Positions 51,375 through 61,557 of a stretch of 64,000 nucleotides of DNA are shown one piece after another. The position numbers and the translations under genes are program-made. The stretch's first letter is position 1. Each line of letters opens with the position of its first letter. A model generated the notes under the pieces. It saw only the letters and a list, made by a program, of their open reading frames with translations, ran no database searches and was not told where the DNA came from. Location of the stretch: positions 3,534,001 to 3,598,000 of the forward strand of contig NZ_CP091036.1 in the NCBI RefSeq assembly GCF_021535135.1, written 5' to 3'. The stretch comes from Antarcticibacterium sp. 1MA-6-2. Its GTDB lineage: Bacteria; Bacteroidota; Bacteroidia; Flavobacteriales; Flavobacteriaceae.

Positions 51375-53586
51375 ATGGAAAAAAAATTTTACATCCTCAA
51401 CAGCAATGGATTACGGGTTTTTACCCTTTTGGGAATTATCTTTTTTACTGGGTCTTGCAAATTCGAGGATACTACTCCACTGGAAAAAAATAACGAAGGA
51501 GAAAAAGATTATACAGCCTTTGTAAATCCCTTTATCGGGACTGCACCATTAACTGATACTAAAATTATTGGATATACTCCCCCTGAAGGTTGGAGAGTAT
51601 GGGCAGGCCTGGTTTATCCCGGCTCGGCCTTACCAAATGCCATGGTGCAGTTAAGCCCAATTACTGAATATGGAACAGGGGCAGGGTATGAATATGAAGA
51701 CACAGAAATCTTAGGATTTGCCCATACAAATAAAGGGCACTGGAACCTGGTAAATATTCCTGTTCTTCCGGTTTCTGGTGAGGGAACATACCCTTTTAAG
51801 TCATCTTTCCTTCACGAAAAAGAAGAAGCCTCCCCGGGTTACTATAGCGTTTATCTGGAAGATACAAAAGTAAATGTAAGGCTAAGCTCAACATTAAGAA
51901 GTGGAATACACGAATACACATTTGAAAATGGAAATAGCCGAAAGATACTTTTTGACCTCGGGAAAGCAAATAATAGGGTATCCAATTGGGAGATCAACCA
52001 AATTACAGATAAAACAGTTAGTGGTTACCAAAGAGTTGGCAGGGATAAGATTTACTTTTTTGCAACCCTAAGTCATCCTGTGACTGATATAGTTAAGGAA
52101 AAGCCTGGAGAAAGTGATGGCTATGCACTTGTAAATTTAAGGAATGGTGGAGCGGGTCCGGTAATTTTAAAAATAGGTCTTTCCTATGTGAGTACAGAGA
52201 ATGCTGCTGAAAATCTTGAAAAAGAAATTGGCTCCTCCACATTTGAGGATGTTCACCTGAATGCTAAATCTACCTGGAATTCTTTATTATCTAAAATAGA
52301 TGTGAAGGGCGGCAACAATAAACAAAATGAATTATTTTATACCTCTCTCTATCGGTCCTTTCTTTGGCTAAGCCTTGAGGAGTGATATTAACGGTCAATT
52401 TACAGATGTAAAGGGAGAGGTGCAAACGAAGGATTTTAATTATTATACAAATCCCTCCTTTTGGGACACTTATAGAAATAAACTGGTGCTGTTAACTATT
52501 GTTTCTCCAGATGTTACAACAGATGTGATTAAATCCCTGATAGATCAGGGTGAGAAAACAGGGTTTATACCAACATTTTTTCATGGTGATCATGCAGCGC
52601 CTTTCATCGCCGGAGCTTATGCGCGTGGAGTTGATGAATTTGATGCAAAAAAAGCTTATGAGTTCCTTCTTAATAATGCCACTAAAGAAGGAGGGCCACG
52701 TCCTCATATAACCGAGTATATTGAAAAAGGTTTTATATCTGATCCCGATGTGAAGAACCCAGTTGTGGAGACAAAAGCAAAAGCAGGAGTTTCCAAGACC
52801 CTGGAATACGCTTATGATGATTATTCCTTAGCCAAGTTGGCAAAGTCATTAGGAGATGAGCAACGATATGAAGAGCTGATGAAAAGATCTGGCAACTACA
52901 AAAATGTTTTTGATACCAATAAAAATTTTATGCGTGGAAGGTTGGAAAATGGTGACTGGATAACTCCTTTTAATGCTGAATATCCCTATTACGAATATAT
53001 GTACAGGGAAGCCAATGCCTGGCAGGTGTCTTTCTATGTTCCCCACGATATGCCGGGACTGGTGAGATTATATGGTGGAGAAGAAAAGTTCGAGGAAAAA
53101 CTGGATTCTCTGTTTACATTTCCCTGGAATCCTAAACATATTGCACGGAATGTATCAGGTTTTATGGGACAATATAGCCATGGAAATCAGCCAGATCACG
53201 AGGCGCCCTTTTCATATTATTTCGTGGGGAAACCCGAAAAATCACAAAAAATTATAGATCAGCTTCTGGAAAATTATTACGGAATAGGGGAGGATGGTTT
53301 GGCCCTTTCAGGAATGGATGATGCAGGAGAAATGTCATCCTGGTATGTCATGGCTGCATTAGGTTTATATCCATTATCGCCTGCAGATACTGAATACCTG
53401 GTTACCGTTCCAATTTTTGATCATATAGAATGGAAGGTAGGGAATAACACTCTCATAATTGAAAAGCCTGAAGGAGGAAGAAATTTAAAGAAAATTTTGG
53501 TAGATGGGATGGAGCATCATTCCTATTTTGTTCCTCATGAATTGTTTAAAAGAGGTGGGAAAATTGAAGTTATAACCGAAAAATAA
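51375..53586 (+). CDS. GH92 enzyme, copy 3, lipoprotein (one frame break)
   Basis: Lipoprotein of about 736 residues (signal ending FFTGSC). AFVNPFIGTAP, YPGSALPNAMVQLSP, GFAHTNKGHWNL, TEYIEKGFI, TLEYAYDDYSLAKLA and SGMDDAGEMSSWYVMAALG are GH92 markers. It belongs to a different branch from copies 1 and 2. The break at CTAAG 52368-52372 is in FLW-x-ALRSD, where the family has Pro (WPALRSD); restoring CCAG repairs it. The acid loop is HGNQPDHEAPF (53179-53193), with Gln for Glu again. Lipidation suggests a cell-surface or outer-membrane-facing location, unlike the other two copies. Confidence 0.87.
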
Positions 53587-53709
53587 CATAGGTTATTTAT
53601 TTTTAGATCAATTGAGGATCGAAGTTTTCTGAAAAATTGGTAGAAAAGGAAAATTGTTGCCGTTTAATTAAATAAAATATGATAAATTATTGCCAGTCAA
53701 TTTCCTTAT

Positions 53710-54278
53710 ATGAAAACAAACTATAATCCTATTCTCAATACTACCCTCATCTTATTTATAAGCATAGTTTTCAGTTTAAAAACTTCTGCACAAAGCAGTG
53801 CTTCAAATAAGTTTCAGGAAGAGATAATCCATCTGCACTTAAGCAAATTAATACAAGCTCCTGCATTCCATCAGGTGTTGAAATGATATTAAAATTAAAC
53901 TGTAAAGTTGAAACCGATTTCTATAACTATCAGCAAATATGGGGAAACAAAACAGATGGAACCTTCAAAAATTTTGATAATCTATTAATAAATGGTCTTC
54001 GATTCTCTCATAAATTTAATCTTAAACGCGACCTTAATTTCCCGTTAACAGATTTGTTTAAAGCTATAGATGAGGAGTTGTCTAATAATCGATACGTCCT
54101 CGTGTCTCTGGTTTCGGGACAAAATATGTGGCACATCTACGTAATTAGTGAAAAGTTGGATAATGGGGAGTATAAAGCCTATAGTAAAATTGACGAAAAA
54201 ACTTTGGTTGTCTCTAATGTTAGGGAGTATATAACCAATATGAAAGGGACAGATATAATGGTATATAGGGAAGAGTAG
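53710..54278 (+). CDS. Putative C39-like cysteine peptidase (one frame break)
   Basis: A secreted protein of about 189 residues; signal peptide MKTNYNPILNTTLILFISI through SLKTSAQSS. After the break, NTSSCIPSGVEMILK resembles the catalytic Cys region of C39-like peptidases, and QNMWHIYVISEK the catalytic His strand, with an Asp/Asn later. The break is at CTTAAG 53838-53843; restoring CTGG gives HLHWQINTSSC in frame with Trp encoded by TGG. This one site shows that the original bases were CTGG and not CTAG, because CTAG would encode a stop. It precedes the repeat lipoprotein gene. Peptidase assignment is moderate. Confidence 0.55.
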
Positions 54279-54328
54279 AGGTAAAGCAATTAGGGACAAT
54301 AAAATTAAACAATATAGAAATCCGCACT

Positions 54329-54859
54329 ATGAGAAGATATATTCTACTTTTATCAGGAACTTCGCTTCTTTTTTCCTGTACCACTTTTACTTATGAAGTA
54401 AAACATTCTTCAACTAAAACAGCTGTCACAGAGGGGTTTAAAGAAAACAAACAAGAGAGACCTCAAAATCAAAGTGCACTTTTTCATATTGCAAGTTTTG
54501 ACGAGGTTAGCGCAGTTAGAAAAGCAGCCGTAGAAAAATTAACAAAGCAATGTTCACTTTTTCATATCGCAAGTTTTGACCAGGATGTGGAAATCAGGAG
54601 AGCAGCCGTAGAAAGGTTGACAAAGCAAAGTTCACTTTTTCATATCGCAAGTTTTGACCAAAATGCGGAAATTAGAAAAGTAGCCGTAGAAAGGTTGACA
54701 AAGCAAAGTTCGCTTTTTCACATAGCAAATTTTGATCAGGACAGTGAAGTGAGAAAGGCTGCGGTTAATAGACTAACCAGTCAAAGTTCGCTGTCGCATT
54801 TTGCAAATTTTGATAATGATAGTGAAGTTAGAAAACTGGCTATAGAGCGGATGAATTAA
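54329..54859 (+). CDS. Lipoprotein with five tandem HEAT-like repeats
   Basis: A 176-residue lipoprotein (signal ending SLLFSC). After a ~30-residue linker it consists of five 26-residue repeats with consensus QSSLFHIASFDQD followed by xEIRKAAVERLTK. The pattern of Asp-x-x-x-hydrophobic-Arg-x-x-Ala-Val suggests HEAT-like or leucine-rich-variant helical pairs, a protein-binding solenoid. The middle repeats are nearly identical at DNA level. It follows the C39-like gene by about 50 nt and may be co-transcribed. Function unknown. Confidence 0.65.
   Translation: MRRYILLLSGTSLLFSCTTFTYEVKHSSTKTAVTEGFKENKQERPQNQSALFHIASFDEVSAVRKAAVEKLTKQCSLFHIASFDQDVEIRRAAVERLTKQSSLFHIASFDQNAEIRKVAVERLTKQSSLFHIANFDQDSEVRKAAVNRLTSQSSLSHFANFDNDSEVRKLAIERMN
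54470..54859 (+). repeat. Five tandem 78-bp coding repeats
   Basis: Units begin at 54470, 54548, 54626, 54704 and 54782 and stay in frame. Units 2 and 3 are the most alike; units 4 and 5 have diverged more, and the last ends in the stop codon. Confidence 0.9.
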
Positions 54860-55192
54860 TAGAGATTAATAAATAGAGTAGATTTACCTTTTACACTTTA
54901 TTATTTTATAATCTTTGGAAGAACGACAATTGATCTCCAGTTAGGTTAAAAATCTTTATATTTAAAAAACCACAATCTTAATTACTGAACTTCTCTGGTA
55001 TACCTCTATAACTTGTATAATGGTATCCTTTTAAATCTCTCTTTTCACAAAAAGATTATCTGTAAGAAAGGCCAAAGAAAATTTTGTACCGGAAATGCAG
55101 TACATTCCCACCCTGTGCAGTTCATCAGAAAGTTATTTTATTTTCCTGGTTGCCGTCCTTTATTTGCGGAATAAATCTATCATTCCACTATC
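54860..55192. other. Intergenic region, nothing identified
   Basis: About 330 nt of AT-rich sequence before the histidine kinase gene. It must hold that gene's promoter; no element could be assigned. Confidence 0.4.
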
Positions 55193-57140
55193 ATGAAAAA
55201 ATCTTACTATTTGCTGGCTATCTTAACTGCCATTATACTTTTTCCATTTCTGTTAAAACCAGATGTGGGTGATATGATGAGGCGGTCACCCAATGGTAAT
55301 TTTTCATTTAAGGAGTATAAATTCTCTTCTGATTCTAACGTGAAACATTTCGTTACTCATGGAATGGGATATGGGGCGTCATCGGATACAAATTGGAAGT
55401 ATGTGGAAAACCGCTTATTTGATGGTAAAACTTCCCGCGCACCTAAACTAGGACATTATATTTTACCTATTCTTTGGGGAGCTACAAAGGAAGATAGTCT
55501 TGTTATAGATGGATTAGTGAGTGATCTTAAGGATTTGATCTCAAACAACAATATTATATATGCAGGTGATTTCACAACATTATGGCCTAATGATAAGCCC
55601 CTTCCAAAGGGAGGCGCAACTTCTATACTTTTCAATTTTGAAAATAAACAACATGAATTTCTGAGAAAAGATTATTCCCAAAATGGGAATGAGGTAGCAT
55701 TTGAACATCATGCGGGGAAATTTATTTAGCTCCAACAATATCATTTAAATTAACTGATAGCATTTCACCTGAACAAAGAAAGGAACTTATTGCCTACTCC
55801 TTTTGGAGAAGTTTGTGTCTGGTGAAATTTGAACAGAAGGAAAGGCAGGAGAGCGAGCCCGAAATAAATCCCCTTTTTCATACTTCAGAATTTACACCTG
55901 AAAATTTTCCTCTTACCGAGAATGACAAATTTTTGATCCAAAAGTTATATTCTGATGATTTTCTGGAGCAATTCAAAGAATATCTATACAGTAGATATAG
56001 CTGGTGGTATGCTTTCCAGTTCCTGAACTATGATTTGATGATGTCACTGACCTTTACATTGTTCATTTTAATAATAGTATTGACATTAGTTTTTTCTATG
56101 GATGTTTTCTCCCGAAAAAAGTTCAGGTTCACTTATTTTAATTATTTATTTCCTTTTTTGATCGTTTCTTTCTTGACCATAAACCTGGTTTTTCTTTATA
56201 AAATACTTTTTACCCATTCATTTGTGCAAGATAAAGTGCTTCTCCTGGTGGATGCAGCGGGAATTTTACTGGCTATTGTTGTTTCTTTGATTTTGTGGCT
56301 CCTCGAAAAATTTGCCCTTAAGGGACAATCAAATTTTAAATTGGAATTGATCTTGAAAATGCTCTTTCTATTCTTGTCCATTCAAATCCCCATCATCATT
56401 TTAATTACTTTAGTAAAAGAATATTTTGCATATCAATTTGATTCTACTTTATTCACAAATATTGCATTGTTGTTGACCTTGGGTAGGGGAATATTGCTGT
56501 ACCTCAACCATTATTCAGAATCCCTGGTAAAGGAAAAAGAATTGGAATTAAGCCGGATCAAAGAGCTCAATTCGCAATCCCAGCTTCAATTGTTACAAGC
56601 TCAAATTAATCCCCATTTTCTTTACAACTCTTTGAATTCAATTGCCGGGTTGGCATCTATTGATGCGGTTAAGACAGAAAAGATGGCGCTAAGTCTATCT
56701 GATCTTTTTAGGTACACCATAAATCAGAAGAACAAGAAGACAGCAACAGTTGCAGATGAGGTGGAAATGGTGAAGAATTACCTGGAGATAGAAAAAATAC
56801 GATTTGGGGATCGTCTTGATTTTGAAATTGGAATAGATCCTTCTCTAAATTTAAAAGAAATTCCGAAGTTTATCATTCAGCCCCTTATTGAGAATGCCGT
56901 AAAACATGGAATTTCAAAAATTGAAGGACAAGGTAAGATTATTCTTGCTATTTATAAAGAAGACAAGTCAATGATTATTGCGGTAAGAGACAATGGTCCT
57001 GATTTCCCTAAAGGACTGGTTAGTGGCCATGGCTTGCAAACCATCTATGACCTGCTGCGCATTAGCTATGGCAATAAAGCAACTATTCAATGGAATAATA
57101 CGCTGTAAAGGAGATTAAAATTAAAATAGATCAACAGTAA
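55193..57140 (+). CDS. LytS-type membrane sensor histidine kinase (two frame breaks)
   Basis: Sensor of about 648 residues. An N-terminal membrane anchor (LLAILTAIILFPFLL) precedes an extracytoplasmic domain of about 250 residues of unknown type, then four membrane helices and a cytoplasmic His-kinase/ATPase part. The kinase shows QAQINPHFLYNSLNSIAG with the phospho-accepting His, LIENAVKHG as N-box and SGHGLQTIYDLL as G-box. Breaks: 55724-55730 (KFI then APTISFKL, where CCAGC or CTGGC is a plausible original) and 57101-57106 (CGCTGTAAAG, with a base missing before KEIKIKIDQQ). A LytTR response regulator follows. Confidence 0.82.
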
Positions 57141-57152
57141 TAAACGACCCTC

Positions 57153-57918
57153 ATGAATAACCGAGTTTATTCTACTCTCATTATAGATGATGAACCTCCT
57201 GCAAGGGAGAGATTATCACAACTATTGAAAAATTTTCCGGAGACATTTAATGTTATTAGTACTGCCGAAAACGGAAGTCAGGCGAGGGAACAAATTCAGC
57301 GACTACAACCTGATTTAATTTTTCTTGATATTCAAATGCCTGGACTTACAGGATTTGAAGTGTTAGAAAAACTTGATAAACTTCCTGTTGTAATTTTTTG
57401 TACTGCTTACGACCAATATGCCTTAAAAGCCTTTGAAACCAACTGTCTGGATTATCTCCTAAAACCTAGTTCGCCTTGAACGTTTAGAACAAACCGTAAA
57501 GAAATTACAGCATTTTGAGAGTAAGCTTTCACCTGCTGAAATCCTGTCTTTTTTAAAAAATATTGCGCTAAAGGAGAAAACAAAAGCCCTAACTTCTATA
57601 AGTGTCAAAAAAGGAGAGAGGCTTGTTTTTGTAAAGCTGGAAGAAGTCCTGTATTTCGAAGCCAGTGAAAAGTATGTCATTGTAAAGACAGCCAAAGAAA
57701 ATTTTTTGAGTAATATCTCACTTGCAGAATTAGATGCTAAACTCCCACCCAATTTTATAAGGGTACATAAATCTTTTATTTTAAATAAGGAGCACGTGAA
57801 GGATGTCCAAAAATATTTTAACAACAGGTACAGTATCGCGATGACTGATGCTGCTAAAACTGTAATTACTTCCGGAAGATCCTATAAAGATAAAATAAAG
57901 GAATGGCTTTTTATTTGA
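57153..57918 (+). CDS. LytTR-family response regulator (one frame break)
   Basis: Partner of the histidine kinase, about 255 residues. Receiver domain (residues 1-115; LIIDDEPPARERL, LIFLDIQMPGLTG with the phosphorylated Asp, FCTAYDQYALKAFE), then a LytTR DNA-binding domain (FVKLEEVLYFEASEKYV, FIRVHKSFILN). The break is at CTAG 57466-57469 in DYLLKP-x-RLERL, where the invariant Lys-Pro is followed by Val; CCAGTT read as CCTAGTT explains it. Targets unknown. Confidence 0.88.
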
Positions 57919-58053
57919 AGTTTACCTCACTTCTCGATAATTTATAATGAGTTTTGGGAAGTGATGCACAGGTGCTCTTATGATTTAGTGAAAAAAAATC
58001 TGCTTTTAATTTTGATGAAAAGTGGTAGTTACAGTAAACTAACAGATCTTTTT

Positions 58054-58494
58054 CTATTCAGCCCAAACTATTTCTTCTGAATTTTTTACGGGCACATTGA
58101 GTTTTCTCAATTCCTCACTGTAGAGTTCTTTATAGAACCTTAAAATTGCAGCGGCTTCTTCGGCTTTAGTTTTCTCATAATTCATCGAAAGGTCTACCGA
58201 CAGACTATAAGTCTCGCTTTTTTTTCCCGGAAGTTCAAAAGAAGTTTTTGTCTTTACGACCCTTGCCTGAATTACAGGTTTTGCGGAATTAGGAAATTTT
58301 TGTTGCACCTCCTGAAGAAGATGTTGCTCATTTACCTTATGGACCAACTCATTAAGAGTTTGATAGTTGTTGTCAATAGTTTCTTTAGTTGTAGAAACCT
58401 CAATTTTTTCTGATAAAGAAAAGTCTTTCTGGCAACTGAAGAAAAAAAGGCTAAAGACGGAAATAAAGTTTATTAAAAGGTTTCTACTTGTCAT
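58054..58494 (-). CDS. Hypothetical lipoprotein
   Basis: A 146-residue protein with a lipoprotein signal (VFSLFFFSC followed by QKDFS). The mature part is charged and mostly helical, with a beta segment VKTKTSFELPGKKSETYSLS. No family is recognised. It is convergent with the response regulator gene. The frame is unbroken. Confidence 0.55.
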   Translation of the reverse strand: MTSRNLLINFISVFSLFFFSCQKDFSLSEKIEVSTTKETIDNNYQTLNELVHKVNEQHLLQEVQQKFPNSAKPVIQARVVKTKTSFELPGKKSETYSLSVDLSMNYEKTKAEEAAAILRFYKELYSEELRKLNVPVKNSEEIVWAE

Positions 58495-58670
58495 GATCTA
58501 TTCTTATTTATGGAGGCCATACTCTTACTACCAGGTTTTTACCTAATAATCCTGTTAGTAATAAAACTCATTTTACCAAAGCTGAGGTAATTTCCATTAG
58601 CCCTATGTGCTGATTGACGACCTTATGATCTCTCACTCCTGTAAAATATTTTCAGTAAAAATATATAAAG

Positions 58671-59378
58671 TTATTTGCTCAGGGTTTGCCTGATTGCTTC
58701 TTTTGCCAATGGTTCCATAACTGAGTAGCCTTTCTCATTGGGGTGGACTCCGTCTTCAGAATATTCAGCTTTGAGGCCTTTTCTGTGATCTACCAGTGCT
58801 GAGTAAAGATCTAAATAAGTATGATTGTTTTCTTCTGCATATTCTTTTAACCACTCATTTATTTCTGTAATTTTTTCAATAGGTTTTATTTGGGTTCTCC
58901 AGGGGTAATTATAAGTAGGTAATATAGAGGCTAATATTACCTTTATCCCATTTGCCTGTGCAAGCTGTGCCATTGCTGTAATGTTATTTGTAATCATTTT
59001 CACTGTGGAAGCCCCGGTATTTCCTGCAATATCATTTGTGCCAGCCAGGATTACTACAGCTTCTGGATTTAAATCAATGACATCAGGAAAAAATCTAATG
59101 AGCATTTGAGGAGTTGTTTGCCCACTAATTCCTCTTCCCACAAAGTTATTATTAGAAAAAAACTGTGGATTTGCTCTTGCCCAACCTTCAGTTATGGAGT
59201 TGCCCATAAACACTACAGATGGTTTTACCTGTTCTTCCTGAAGCTTTTTATTGTCGCTGCTGTACTTCTGTAGATTTGCCCAATCCTGTTGCATAAGTTT
59301 ATCAAATTCCGAATCCTGTGAATAGAGATTAGTATTGTTGGAGAAAATTACCAGGAGTAATAAAAATAGTTTTTTCAT
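58671..59378 (-). CDS. SGNH/GDSL-family hydrolase
   Basis: Secreted esterase-like protein, 235 residues from the start MKKLFLLLLV, which begins a signal peptide; an upstream in-frame ATG adds five residues. Block I FMGNSITEGW has the catalytic Ser, block III AGTNDIAGN the oxyanion Asn, and block V SEDGVHPNEKGY the Asp and His. Such enzymes often remove acetyl groups from glycans, which would fit acetylated mannan or xylan, but the substrate is not shown. The frame is unbroken. Confidence 0.85.
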   Translation of the reverse strand: MKKLFLLLLVIFSNNTNLYSQDSEFDKLMQQDWANLQKYSSDNKKLQEEQVKPSVVFMGNSITEGWARANPQFFSNNNFVGRGISGQTTPQMLIRFFPDVIDLNPEAVVILAGTNDIAGNTGASTVKMITNNITAMAQLAQANGIKVILASILPTYNYPWRTQIKPIEKITEINEWLKEYAEENNHTYLDLYSALVDHRKGLKAEYSEDGVHPNEKGYSVMEPLAKEAIRQTLSK

Positions 59379-59632
59379 TTTCAAAAAATTCAAAGATTAA
59401 GCGGGAAGTGTTAATTTGATAAAGTAAATAAAAAAAAGTAAATGTAGGCCTAAAAATATTTAAGTTCCCTAATCCAGTGATCCTAAAGTGGTGGGAAACA
59501 TTTTCTTTATTCGCAGCAGTTCTATATTCCAGGAATAAATGTGCCCAAAGGTGGATCTAATTTGTAAAAACGAAAAAAGAATGTTTATTTTTGATATTTT
59601 TAAAAATAAGCGCAATCTTTACGATTCAAAGG

Positions 59633-59648
59633 CTCAAACGATTTAGCA
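59633..59648. promoter_or_regulatory. Possible LacI-type operator, degenerate copy before DUF1080 gene
   Basis: CAAACGATTTAGC resembles the right half and centre of ACTAAAACGATTTAGT and lies 46 nt before the DUF1080 gene start. It may link this unit to the mannan regulon. Confidence 0.45.
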
Positions 59649-59693
59649 ATTTACTTCAAGTTTAAATTTTTAATAAACCCATAGCAATTCAAT

Positions 59694-61547
59694 ATGAAAC
59701 ACACCTATTTTTGCCACCCTTTTAGGAGTGGAAGAACCATTCTTCTTCTGGCCCTTCTGGTCCTGGTACAGAATTCTTATAGCCAGGTGCAGAAATTTGA
59801 TTTTCAGGATCTTTCTGCATTTAAAAATCCAGGAAAGAGCTGGAAAATTGTTGGCAATGTTCATGCAGATCTGGATGAGACTAATGAACTGGAAACCTCC
59901 AGAGGTACAGGGATCCTCGTAAATGATCCCGAAAATAAGGCTGGCCAGGATCTTTACACTAAAGATCAATATGGTAACATAGATTTGAAAGTGGATTATA
60001 TGATGGCCAAAGGTTCAAATTCAGGAATTTATTTTCAGGGACAATATGAACTTCAGTTAAAAGATAGTTGGGGTCTTACAGCTATTACCTCTGGTGAGAA
60101 TGGAGGGGTTTACCAGCGTTGGGATGATAAAAAACCGGAAGGAGAGAAAGGATATCAGGGATATGCCCCCCGTCAAAATGTTAGCAGGGCTCCTGGTTTA
60201 TGGCAGCATCTCGAGGTTTCATTTCAGGCTCCCAGATTTAATGGGCAGGGAGAAAAAATAGAAAACGCGAAGTTTATATATGTGAGGTTGAATGGGGTAA
60301 CCATTCACGAAGATTTAGAACTTTCAGGACCTACCCGGGGAAGTATGGAAGCTGGGGATAAAGCCAAAGGACCTCTTCGTATCCAGGGAGATCACGGGGC
60401 GGTAGCATTTCGTAATATGGAAATCACAGGTTTTGATAAGCCACGTCCTGAATTGACAAATCTTAAATTTAAAGTATACGAAGGAAAATTTGATAAAGAA
60501 CCTAACTACAATAATCTTCCTCCTGAAGCTGAAGGTGAATCTGTGGTGTTAACTTCAGATTTAAGTACAAAATCAGAACAATTTTTAATTAGGTATACAA
60601 GCGATCTTCAGGTGGAAGAGGCAGGAGAATATACATTCAACCTGAATACTTCTGGTGGGGCAGGTTTGATAAGGATAAACGGAAATGAAGTTGTTCCTTT
60701 GTCTAACGGAAGAGGAAGAGCTACCGTGAATTTACAGCCGGGGAACTTCCTTTTGAACTACTGTATTCTAAATTCCAGGATTGGGCCGACCCAGGTTTAG
60801 GCTTAACCCTTTCAGGGGAAGGAATTAGAGAATACCTTATAAGTGAAGATGGGGGAAATCTTGAAGATCCCGTAGATCCTATTTTGGTAGAAGCAAATAC
60901 CCCGAAGGTGTTCCGCAGTTTTATGAACTTACCCGGAGGTGAGGATTCAAAAAATTATTTAATTACCCATGCAGTCTCTGTTGGTAATCCTAAACAGTTA
61001 CATTATACTTACGATCTTAACAGAGGCGCTATTGTGCAATTATGGCGTGGGGGATTTCTTGATGCTACTCCTATGTGGTATAGTCGTGGGAATGGTACCT
61101 CACGACCACAGGGAAGCATTTTACATCTTGGAGAACCAACAAGATCGTTAGGAAAACTTTCATCTCCACAACAGGAATGGGCAGCAGATACCACAGGTAG
61201 TAATTTTAGAAATCTTGGATATAAACTTGATGAAAATGATATGCCTACGTTTAGGTACAGTATCTACGGTGTAAAGGTGGAAGACGTCGCAAGATTATTG
61301 GACGGTGCGAACGGAATTCAAAGAAAGATTTCAGTTGATTCCCCGGTGGAAAACTTACACGTAAGACTTGCTTAGTGGGAAGAAAATAGAGAAGCTTTCA
61401 AATGAGTTATACCTGGTAGGTGATAAGGAATACTACATCCGCCTGGATAATATTGGCAAGGCAAAACCTGTTGTGAAAGGCAGTAACAATGTGCAGGAAC
61501 TTTTGGTGCCAGTAGACAGAGAGCTTACCTACACCCTTCTTTTTTAA
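59694..61547 (+). CDS. DUF1080 (3-keto-disaccharide hydrolase-like) protein (two frame breaks)
   Basis: Secreted protein of about 617 residues. A signal peptide (ILLLALLVLVQNSYSQ) is followed by a DUF1080 beta-sandwich (about 32-250; NSGIYFQGQYELQLKDSWG, GGVYQRWDDKKPEGEKGY, DHGAVAFRNMEI). A PA14-like segment follows (about 285-380; RYTSDLQVEEAGEYTFNL), then a C-terminal part with VENLHVRLA. Breaks lie at 60758-60765 (before KFQDWADPGL) and CTTAG 61372-61376. Recent work links DUF1080 to hydrolysis of 3-keto-glycosides. It sits 11 nt before the cytochrome gene and is probably co-transcribed with it. Confidence 0.75.
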
Positions 61548-61557
61548 TATTTATAAT

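Noticed and set aside
54470..54859. Tandem repeat as a CRISPR array
   Set aside because: Units are contiguous without spacers, stay in frame and encode an amphipathic helical repeat.
11192..57469. Programmed ribosomal frameshifting at the break sites
   Set aside because: No slippery heptamer or consistent downstream structure is present, both +1 and +2 shifts occur, and the affected genes are unrelated metabolic enzymes.
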